Positions 1 to 5,734 of a stretch of 5,734 nt of DNA are shown one piece after another; positions within the stretch are counted from its first letter, which is position 1; the number at the start of each line of letters is the position of its first letter. The position numbers and the translations under genes were made by a program. This DNA is from an uncultured Acidobacteriota bacterium (lineage in GTDB: Bacteria; Acidobacteriota; Vicinamibacteria; Vicinamibacterales; UBA8438): positions 1 through 5,734 of the forward strand of contig CALBET010000231.1 of the NCBI GenBank assembly GCA_937888665.1, given 5' to 3'. A model generated the notes under the pieces. That model was given only the letters and a program-made list of their open reading frames with translations, did not search any database and was not told the DNA's origin.

Positions 1-1131
1 TCGCTGTCCGATATCTGCTTCACCGCGAGCGTGGGACGCTCGCATCACGACCATCGTCTGGCAGTCGTCGGTGGAACGAAGGCGGATCTCATCGCGGCCC
101 TCAGCGGCGCCGGTCGTTCGCCCCGGCCTGTCGCGAACGTCGTCTGGGTCTTTGGCGACGGGCCCTCTCGCTGGAGCGACGCCGACCGAACGACGCTTCT
201 CGAGGAACGCGCCTTTGTGGAAGCCCTGGCGCAATGTGACGCGGCTCCTGGGCTCGCGGGTAGCCCGCTGCGCTCGGTCTTGGCCGATCAGTTCGCGTTC
301 GCCGCTCTGTTGGAGTCGTGGGGGTTGCGCCCCGACGTCCTCATCGCGCGCGGCATTGGCCGCGCGGCGGCCGCCGTGGCCCTCGGTGCGATGGATATGA
401 CGGCCGCGCTTCGATACACGTCGGTGGCGGCGGCCGATCATGAAGACGAGGTCGAGCAGGCTCTCGCCCGCGCCGCGGCACCGCTTGCTGAGACGACCCA
501 CGCCGGCGCCGCGGTCGTGGTGCTCGGCTCGACGGCGGATGGACACTACTCGACATCCAGCGTCATCGACGTGCTCGAGCAGATCGCCCGGATGTATTGC
601 TGTGGCCGCGACGTGGACTGGCGGGCATTGTGGCAGGAGCGGGGTCGGATGACGTCGCTGCCCAACTACTGTTGGCAGCGCCAGCCAATGTGGCCAGCGT
701 GGCTCGACGTCAAGACAGTCAGCCGCCCTCCCGGCGACCGTGAGTCGCCCGTCGCGTCGGTGGAACAGATCCGACCACAGCAGCTTCGCGAGGCGAAAGG
801 TGACGAGCGGCGAACGTGCACGCTTGCCTACGTTCGACAGCTGGCCCGCCAAGCCCTGAAACTCGAGTCCGGGACCCAGGTCGATGAGACATGTCCCCTG
901 GTCGAGCTGGGGCTTGATTCGCTGTCCGCCAACACGTTTCAGACTCTGCTCGAGTTCAATCTGGGGATCCACATTGCAACCCAGGACTTCCTCGACGCTG
1001 ACTGCTCCGTGAGTGTCGTCGTGGGACGGCTCATGGGCGAGTTGGAGCTTGGCGATCTTCTTGCCTCAGTCACCGATGGCGGCACCAGCGAGACAAAAGA
1101 GCATGTCGACGAGGAAGAATTTCATACATGA
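1..1131 (+). CDS. Modular polyketide synthase, C-terminal part (KS-AT linker, degenerate AT, ACP, docking tail); 5' end outside window
   Basis: This is the last 376 residues of a type I PKS. The frame is open from base 1, and the first residues (LSDICFTASVGRSHHDHRLAVVG) match the conserved linker between ketosynthase and acyltransferase, so the in-frame GTG at 31 is internal and the gene starts upstream. Residues 47-232 are a shortened AT region ending in the usual post-AT linker (LPNYCWQRQPMW, compare LPTYPFQRERYW). No ketoreductase, dehydratase or enoylreductase follows. An ACP lies at about 271-345 with the phosphopantetheine motif ELGLDSLS, Ser307. The last ~25 residues are acidic and end DEEEFHT, like the short C-terminal docking peptides of hybrid assembly lines. 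The visible module is therefore (KS)-AT*-ACP, delivering its acyl chain to the next gene's heterocyclization domain. The stop overlaps that gene's start. PKS identity is certain; whether this is a loading or extension module cannot be judged without the upstream KS. Confidence 0.95.
   Translation, partial: SLSDICFTASVGRSHHDHRLAVVGGTKADLIAALSGAGRSPRPVANVVWVFGDGPSRWSDADRTTLLEERAFVEALAQCDAAPGLAGSPLRSVLADQFAFAALLESWGLRPDVLIARGIGRAAAAVALGAMDMTAALRYTSVAAADHEDEVEQALARAAAPLAETTHAGAAVVVLGSTADGHYSTSSVIDVLEQIARMYCCGRDVDWRALWQERGRMTSLPNYCWQRQPMWPAWLDVKTVSRPPGDRESPVASVEQIRPQQLREAKGDERRTCTLAYVRQLARQALKLESGTQVDETCPLVELGLDSLSANTFQTLLEFNLGIHIATQDFLDADCSVSVVVGRLMGELELGDLLASVTDGGTSETKEHVDEEEFHT
139..699 (+). 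other. Degenerate, internally shortened acyltransferase region
   Basis: The region starts like an AT domain (VVWVFGDGPSRW where VFLFTGQGSQ is usual) and reaches the nucleophile elbow at GLRPDVLIARGIGRAAAA. Aligned by eye with the family pattern GxxPDAVIGHSLGEYAAA, the GHSLGE hexapeptide reads ARGIGR, so the catalytic serine is Gly118 of the visible fragment. From this point to the LPNYCWQR post-AT motif there are only about 100 residues, where an active AT has roughly 230-260. The segment with the substrate-specificity motif (HAFH/YASH) and the catalytic histidine is absent. The C-terminal piece (about 160-232, including GRDVDWRALW) still resembles the end of an AT and its linker. The frame is uninterrupted. 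I infer a catalytically dead remnant kept as a structural scaffold or possible platform for an external AT. Confidence 0.82.
1111..1131 (+). promoter_or_regulatory. Ribosome binding site and ATGA stop/start overlap between PKS and NRPS genes
   Basis: GAGGAAG at 1111-1117, within the last codons of the PKS gene, sits 10 bases before the ATG at 1128 and can serve as a Shine-Dalgarno sequence. The start ATG (1128-1130) overlaps the stop TGA (1129-1131) as ATGA, an arrangement that normally signals translational coupling. It supports 1128 as the true start, because the TubC-type docking domain begins at once after it. Confidence 0.7.
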
Positions 1132-4100
1132 ACGTGAACGACTTGCTGCAGAGCCTGTCCGAGCTCAAGATTCAGATTCGAGCGGACGGTAACGAGCTGG
1201 CGGTTCGAGGGAATCGCCACGCGCTCACCGACGAGATCCGGGCCGGCCTCACCACCCACAAGCAGGCGCTCCTGGGACTCTTGCGCCAGCAGCATGACGG
1301 TGCCCAGACCGGCCGTCTTGAGGTCGACCGCGAGCACCGCCACGAGCCGTTTCTCCTCACGGATATTCAGCAGGCGTATTGGATCGGGCGGACCGCGGCC
1401 GTCGATCTCGGCCAGGTCGGGTGCCACTATTACCAGGAATTCGAAGGTCCCGGGCTGGACGTCGACCGTCTTGAGCGCGCATTCCAGCAACTCGTCGAAC
1501 GACACGACATGCTACGTGCGTTCGTCGAGCCTGACGGGAAGCAGCGCATCTTGGCCGAGACCGAACCGTATCGATTCGGGCGGCTCGACCTCCGGACACC
1601 GGACCCGACCGCCGCCAGCGCCCTGCTGGCGGTTCGTGAACAGATGTCAGGCGTCGTGTTCGACCCGGGGCGTTGGCCGGTGTTCGAAGTTCGGGTGAGC
1701 CTGCTACCGGCCGGCCGGGTGCGCACGCATCTGAGCTTTGACCTGCTGCTGATCGACGCCATGAGCCTGTCGCTCATGCTTCGGGACTGGGAAGCTCTGT
1801 ATCGAGGCGTGGCACTGCCGCCGATTGACCTCTCGTTCCGTGACTACGTCCTCGCCGAGCAGGCACAGCGGTCGAGTGAGCGATACCGACGGGCCGTCGC
1901 CTATTGGGAGCAACGCCTGGCCAGCCTGCCACCATCCCCGGCGCTGCCGAAGGTACCCGACGCGGTCGATTCGGAAGTGCGCTCGTCCGCGCGCCGCCGC
2001 CGGAAAGGGACGCTCGCGGCTCCACTCTGGGCGCAGCTCAGGACCCGAGCCAGCGAGCACGGGCTGACCCCGTCGTCGCTGGTCTGCAGCGCCTTCGCCG
2101 AAGTCCTCGGCACGTGGAGCGCGAACGATTCGTTCACCCTCAATCTGACCTTCTGCTCGCGTCTGCCGATGCATCCGCAGGTGGACCTGTTGGTCGGCGA
2201 TTTCACGACCACGATCCTGCTCGAGGTGAACCGGTCCAATCACACATTCGTGGCCAACGCCGCCGCGCTCCATGCCCGTCTCACTCGAGACATGGACCAC
2301 ATCGCGGTGAGCGGCGTCGAGGTCATGCGACGGCTGCGACGCGCGCATCGGACCCAGGCGACGGCGCTGATGCCGGTCGTCTTCACGAGCCTCCTCGGCG
2401 ACGCGCATGGAGAGACGAGCGCGCTGTTCGCCGGGAATTGGCTGGGCGAGGTCGTGTTCGGGGTGAGTCAGACGCCACAAGTGAGTCTCGATCACCAGGC
2501 GTTTCAGGATGCGGGGGCACTGGCCTTCCACTGGGACACGGCCGGCGGGCACTACCCGGAAGAGACGCTCGACGCGATGTTCGAGACCTACCGCGAGCTG
2601 TTGCACACACTGGCGCAAGAGGATCGCGCCTGGCGCGAACCGGCCATGACGGTGGTGCCGCGCGACCAGCTCCGCAGCCGTGCTCAGGCGAACGCGACCA
2701 CGCGAGCGCCTGCACTCGATTTGCTGCACGCACCCTTCGTTGAGCAAGCCCGACGCGAACCCGATCGCGTCGGCCTCATCACGCCCGCTCGTACCTTCAC
2801 GTACGGCGAGCTCGAGCGTAGATCGGCGAGCCTCGCGCATGAGCTCCGTCGTCGCGGCGCCGCACCGAACGAGTTGGTGGCCGTGGTGATGCACAAAGGG
2901 TGGGAGCAAATCATCGCGGTGCTGGCCATCCTCCGGGCCGGCGCGGCGTATCTGCCGATTGACGTCGCTCTGCCACCGCTCCGAATCCGACACTTGCTGG
3001 ACAGGGGGCACGTGCGAACCGTCCTCGTCCAGAGCGGGATTGGCAATGAGGTCGGCTGGCCAGAGAGTGTTGCGCGAATCGCGGTCGATGTGGCGGAAGA
3101 CGAGGCGAGCGGCGGCGACCTCGACGCGGCACAGACGCTCGACGACCTCGCCTACACGATCTTTACATCAGGCTCGACGGGACAGCCGAAGGGCGTGATG
3201 ATCTCCCACCGGAGCGTCGCCAATACCGTGGCCGACGTCAACGCGCGGATCCAGCTCGCAGCGCGAGACCGCATTCTCGGCCTCTCGTCGTTGAGCTTCG
3301 ACCTGTCGGTCTACGACGTCTTCGGTACTCTAGGTGCTGGCGCTGCGTTGGTGCTGCCGGCGCCCGATGCCGGGCATGATCCCGACCGCTGGGCACACCT
3401 GATCGGTGAGCATCGCGTCACGGTTTGGAACTCGGTGCCGGCGCTGTTGCAGTTGCTCGTCGAGTACTGCGAGGGTGGGCACGCGCGCGACCTGACCAGC
3501 CTTCGGGTTGCCCTCTTGAGCGGCGACTGGATTCCCGTGACCCTGCCAGGCAGGGTTCGGCGTCTCATCGATGGGATCTCGCTCGTCAGTATGGGGGGGG
3601 CCACAGAGGCTTCGATCTGGTCGATCTGGCATCAGATTGACCGGATCGACGAGGGCTGGGCAAGCATCCCCTACGGCAGGCCGATGGCAAACCAGAGCTT
3701 CCATGTCGTCGACGGCGGGTTACGCCCTTGTCCGGTTGGGGTGCCAGGCGAGCTGCTGATTGGGGGGGCCGGGCTGGCTCAGGGGTATCTCGGCGACCCG
3801 GAGGAGACACGGCGCCGTTTCGTCGTCCAGCCGACGACTGGGGAACGGCTGTACCGGACCGGCGACCTGGGCCAGTACCTTCCGTCCGGCGATATCGAGC
3901 TGCTGGGCCGGCTTGATTTTCAGGTCAAGATTCAGGGGCACCGCATCGAGCTCGGTGAGATTGAGTCGGTCCTGGCCCTGCATCCGGCGGTTCGCGCGGC
4001 GGTTGCCGTTGCGTTGGCGGACGACCAGGGCGAGCGCCGCCTGGTCGCGTATGTCACGCGCGAGTCGACCGCGCCGGATGTCAAGCTCGAGCCGGTGCTC

Positions 4101-4592
4101 CTCGAGGCCTTGCGCGCCACGCTGCCTGCCTACATGGTGCCGGCCGTCATCGTCGAACTCGACGCGCTGCCTTTGACGTCGAACGGCAAGGTCGACCGAA
4201 CCAGTTTGCCGCCACCGGAGCGCCCAACCCGCGCGGCCGCAGCGACCGCCGGGGTTCCCGGGGACGGCGACCCGGAGGTTGCCCGGATCGTCAGCGCCGT
4301 CATGGGAGTCGACGATGTGGGCCCCGGGACCACGTTTGTTGAGCTGGCCTGCACGTCGCTCCACTTGGTGCAAATTCATCAGCGCCTGTCCGCGTATCTT
4401 GGCAAGGAGTTCCCAGTCGCCGAGATGTTCAACCACCCGACAGTGGCATCCCTGGCGCAGGCGCTTCGCGCGCCACGCGCTGACGAGAAGCAGCCAGCCG
4501 GTAGCGAAGACCACTTGCGCCTCGAGCGCGCCAGTCGCAATCGTGCCCAGGCCGTGCAGAGACGAAAATCCAGGGAGCCTGTGGGCCGATGA
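1128..4592 (+). CDS. NRPS heterocyclization module, TubC_N-Cy-A(Cys)-PCP, predicted thiazoline-forming
   Basis: A complete 1154-residue single-module NRPS. Residues 1-55 form a TubC-type docking domain (starts MNVNDLLQSLSELKIQI, ends in a helix with HKQALLGLL). The Cy domain spans about 74-510. It has LTDIQQAYWIGR at 77-88, RHDMLRAF, the diagnostic DxxxxDxxS motif DLLLIDAMS (Asp205, Asp210, Ser213) in place of the HHxxxDG of ordinary condensation domains, VGDFTTTILL, VVFTSLLG and SQTPQVSLDHQ. The A domain spans about 532-1030, with FTSGSTGQPKG at 679-689, RTGDLG and NGKVDR. Its pocket residues, read by alignment to the PheA positions, are D725 L726 Y729 N768 L796 S798 M822 I830 W831 K1021 (DLYNLSMIWK), the cysteine-type code. 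The A8-A10 spacing is normal, so no oxidase or methyltransferase is inserted. The PCP, about 1045-1110, has Ser1077 in ELACTSLHL. A basic tail ends the protein. It should activate cysteine, condense it with the upstream acyl chain and cyclize it to thiazoline. Confidence 0.96.
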   Translation: MNVNDLLQSLSELKIQIRADGNELAVRGNRHALTDEIRAGLTTHKQALLGLLRQQHDGAQTGRLEVDREHRHEPFLLTDIQQAYWIGRTAAVDLGQVGCHYYQEFEGPGLDVDRLERAFQQLVERHDMLRAFVEPDGKQRILAETEPYRFGRLDLRTPDPTAASALLAVREQMSGVVFDPGRWPVFEVRVSLLPAGRVRTHLSFDLLLIDAMSLSLMLRDWEALYRGVALPPIDLSFRDYVLAEQAQRSSERYRRAVAYWEQRLASLPPSPALPKVPDAVDSEVRSSARRRRKGTLAAPLWAQLRTRASEHGLTPSSLVCSAFAEVLGTWSANDSFTLNLTFCSRLPMHPQVDLLVGDFTTTILLEVNRSNHTFVANAAALHARLTRDMDHIAVSGVEVMRRLRRAHRTQATALMPVVFTSLLGDAHGETSALFAGNWLGEVVFGVSQTPQVSLDHQAFQDAGALAFHWDTAGGHYPEETLDAMFETYRELLHTLAQEDRAWREPAMTVVPRDQLRSRAQANATTRAPALDLLHAPFVEQARREPDRVGLITPARTFTYGELERRSASLAHELRRRGAAPNELVAVVMHKGWEQIIAVLAILRAGAAYLPIDVALPPLRIRHLLDRGHVRTVLVQSGIGNEVGWPESVARIAVDVAEDEASGGDLDAAQTLDDLAYTIFTSGSTGQPKGVMISHRSVANTVADVNARIQLAARDRILGLSSLSFDLSVYDVFGTLGAGAALVLPAPDAGHDPDRWAHLIGEHRVTVWNSVPALLQLLVEYCEGGHARDLTSLRVALLSGDWIPVTLPGRVRRLIDGISLVSMGGATEASIWSIWHQIDRIDEGWASIPYGRPMANQSFHVVDGGLRPCPVGVPGELLIGGAGLAQGYLGDPEETRRRFVVQPTTGERLYRTGDLGQYLPSGDIELLGRLDFQVKIQGHRIELGEIESVLALHPAVRAAVAVALADDQGERRLVAYVTRESTAPDVKLEPVLLEALRATLPAYMVPAVIVELDALPLTSNGKVDRTSLPPPERPTRAAAATAGVPGDGDPEVARIVSAVMGVDDVGPGTTFVELACTSLHLVQIHQRLSAYLGKEFPVAEMFNHPTVASLAQALRAPRADEKQPAGSEDHLRLERASRNRAQAVQRRKSREPVGR
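4572..4592 (+). promoter_or_regulatory. Ribosome binding site and ATGA stop/start overlap between NRPS and downstream PKS genes
   Basis: AGGGAG at 4572-4577 lies 11 bases before the ATG at 4589, inside the end of the NRPS gene. The ATG (4589-4591) overlaps the NRPS stop TGA (4590-4592). A nearby ATG at 4596 is in a different frame from the ketosynthase and can be excluded. The overlap mirrors the one at 1128 and implies coupled translation of consecutive assembly-line proteins. Confidence 0.65.
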
Positions 4593-5734
4593 TCCATGAA
4601 TCAGACGCCGGCAGTCTGAGTATCGCCGTCGTCGGAATGGCCGTTCGGTTTCCTGGGGCGCGCGACGTCACCGCGTTCTGGGACAACCTGACCGCGGGCG
4701 TCGAGTCGGTGACGGAGTTCTCGCAGGAGGAGCTCATCCTGGCCGGGGTTGACCCGAACACCGCGCGCGACCCCAACTACGTCGCACGCGCGGCCGTGCT
4801 GGAGCAGTTCGACCTGTTTGACGCCGAACTCTTCGGTCTGCGTGACCGCGAGGCTGAGCTACTCGACCCGCAACATCGGTTGTTCCTCGAGTGTGCGTGG
4901 TCGGCGCTCGAGGATGCGGGGTACGCACCGGGCCGGTCCAGTCACAACGTCGGCGTGTTCGCCGGCTGCAGCTTGAGCACGTATCTGCTCAACAACCTTG
5001 GCGGCACCCTCGACCGCACCGGTGCCGACTTCAATCTTGCGAAGCTGATCGCGAACGACAAGGACTATCTCGCGACGCGGCTCGCCTATCTGCTTGATCT
5101 GCGCGGCCCGGCGGTCACTGTCCAGACGGCATGCTCCACGTCGCTCGTCGCCGTCCACCAGGCGAACCAGTCGCTGCTGAACTACGAATGCGACATGGCG
5201 CTCGCCGGCGGGGTGACCCTGCGGTGTCCACAGAGGGTGGGCTACCTGCATCAAGGCGGCAGCATGCTGTCGCCGGATGGCCACTGTCGCGCGTTCGATG
5301 CGCGTGCCGCCGGCACCATCCCTGGCAGCGGTGTCGGCGTGGTCGTTCTCAAGCGCCTCGAGGATGCCCTCAGGGACCGCGATTTTATTCACGCCGTCAT
5401 CAAGGGTTCGGCCGTGAACAACGACGGCTCTTCGAAGATCGGGTTCACCGCGCCCAATGTGGATGGTCAGGCGAGTGTCATCCGCGCGGCACAGGCGGTC
5501 AGTGCGGTTCCGTGCGACACGATCGGCTACATCGAGGCGCACGGCACCGGCACCGGACTCGGGGACCCCATCGAGATCGAAGCCATCGGTCGCGCCTTTG
5601 CGGGGACTCGGCGAGAGCGCCCGTGGTGCGCCATCGGTTCGGTCAAGAGCAACTTCGGACACCTCGAATCAGCCGCCGGCATCGCCAGCTTCGTGAAGGC
5701 GGTCCTGGCGGTCCGACACGGCCAAATCCCACCC
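4589..5734 (+). CDS. Modular polyketide synthase, N-terminal ketosynthase domain; 3' end outside window
   Basis: The frame is open from the ATG at 4589 to the window end, 382 residues with no stop. After only about 11 leader residues the KS fold begins with IAVVGMAVRFPGA, so there is no coiled-coil N-terminal docking domain of the cis-AT PKS type. The catalytic triad of a decarboxylative Claisen condensing enzyme is intact: Cys182 in TACSTSLVAVH, His318 in EAHGTGTGLGDP, and His358 in KSNFGHLESAAG, at the usual spacings (136 and 40 residues). LDPQHRLFLECAWSALEDAGY and SPDGHCRAFDARAAGT are standard KS signatures. The KS should accept the thiazolinyl chain from the preceding PCP and extend it with a malonyl-type unit. 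The remaining domains (AT, reductive set, ACP) lie beyond the window. KS identity is certain; its subtype and the module's extender unit cannot be read here. Confidence 0.96.
   Translation, partial: MIHESDAGSLSIAVVGMAVRFPGARDVTAFWDNLTAGVESVTEFSQEELILAGVDPNTARDPNYVARAAVLEQFDLFDAELFGLRDREAELLDPQHRLFLECAWSALEDAGYAPGRSSHNVGVFAGCSLSTYLLNNLGGTLDRTGADFNLAKLIANDKDYLATRLAYLLDLRGPAVTVQTACSTSLVAVHQANQSLLNYECDMALAGGVTLRCPQRVGYLHQGGSMLSPDGHCRAFDARAAGTIPGSGVGVVVLKRLEDALRDRDFIHAVIKGSAVNNDGSSKIGFTAPNVDGQASVIRAAQAVSAVPCDTIGYIEAHGTGTGLGDPIEIEAIGRAFAGTRRERPWCAIGSVKSNFGHLESAAGIASFVKAVLAVRHGQIPP

Noticed and set aside
31..33. GTG at 31 as the start of the first gene
   Set aside because: The frame is open through base 1, and the residues before 31 (LSDICFTAS) belong to the conserved KS-AT linker, so the gene begins upstream.
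139..699. The AT region as a typical trans-AT docking domain of a genuine trans-AT PKS
   Set aside because: The remnant still follows the AT fold pattern through the nucleophile elbow and into the cis-AT post-linker, so it looks like a decayed cis AT. A trans-AT origin cannot be fully excluded without the upstream KS.
1350..2650. Reading the first large NRPS domain as an ordinary condensation domain
   Set aside because: The HHxxxDG motif is absent and the DxxxxDxxS motif of heterocyclization domains is present, together with the other Cy motifs (QxAYxxGR, GDFT, VVFTS, SQTPQVxLDHQ).
1704..3011. Long open frame on the minus strand (435 codons) opposite the NRPS gene
   Set aside because: It lies opposite continuous Cy and A domain sequence, has low-complexity Arg-rich composition and shows no recognisable motif. 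Long antisense frames are common in GC-rich coding DNA.
3720..4514. Minus-strand open frame of 264 codons opposite the A and PCP domains
   Set aside because: It mirrors the codon pattern of the + strand gene, with no domain signature and no sign of independent selection.
4859..5662. Minus-strand open frame of 267 codons opposite the ketosynthase
   Set aside because: The + strand frame carries an intact KS with all catalytic motifs across the same bases, so the antisense frame is a shadow.

Overview
The window is a GC-rich stretch (about two-thirds G+C by eye) from the middle of a modular polyketide synthase / non-ribosomal peptide synthetase (PKS/NRPS) gene cluster. Three genes on the + strand fill it completely. 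The first is cut off at its 5' end and the last at its 3' end, so only the middle gene is whole. The composition and the mix of a PKS module, a stand-alone NRPS heterocyclization module with a TubC-type docking domain, and a further PKS fit a high-GC bacterium of the kind that makes hybrid lipopeptides, such as a myxobacterium or acidobacterium. The sequence alone does not settle the phylum.

Layout. (1) Bases 1-1131 hold the C-terminal end of a PKS: the tail of the ketosynthase-to-acyltransferase linker, a strongly shortened acyltransferase (AT) region without its catalytic motifs, an acyl carrier protein (ACP) with an intact attachment serine, and an acidic C-terminal tail. (2) Bases 1128-4592 encode a complete 1154-residue single-module NRPS: TubC-type N-terminal docking domain, heterocyclization (Cy) domain, adenylation (A) domain with a cysteine-type pocket, peptidyl carrier protein (PCP), and a basic C-terminal tail. 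No oxidase domain is present. (3) Bases 4589-5734 hold the first 382 residues of another PKS, a ketosynthase (KS) with all three catalytic residues, which runs off the window. Both gene junctions are ATGA stop/start overlaps, so the genes are probably co-transcribed and translationally coupled.

How they work together (inference). An acyl chain on the ACP of protein 1 passes through a docking contact to protein 2. Protein 2 activates cysteine and condenses and cyclizes it into a 2-substituted thiazoline. The KS of protein 3 then takes the thiazolinyl chain for polyketide extension. The order PKS-ACP, then Cy-A-PCP, then KS is the same as in the EpoA-EpoB-EpoC start of epothilone synthesis, but without the oxidase and without the enoylreductase. 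The most unusual point is the AT region of protein 1: it has lost the nucleophile motif and the segment carrying the catalytic histidine, yet the frame stays open and the flanking linkers and ACP are preserved. That module probably gets its acyl unit from elsewhere or works with an altered loading logic. No RNA genes, mobile elements, CRISPR arrays, promoters or terminators were seen, and there is no intergenic space.
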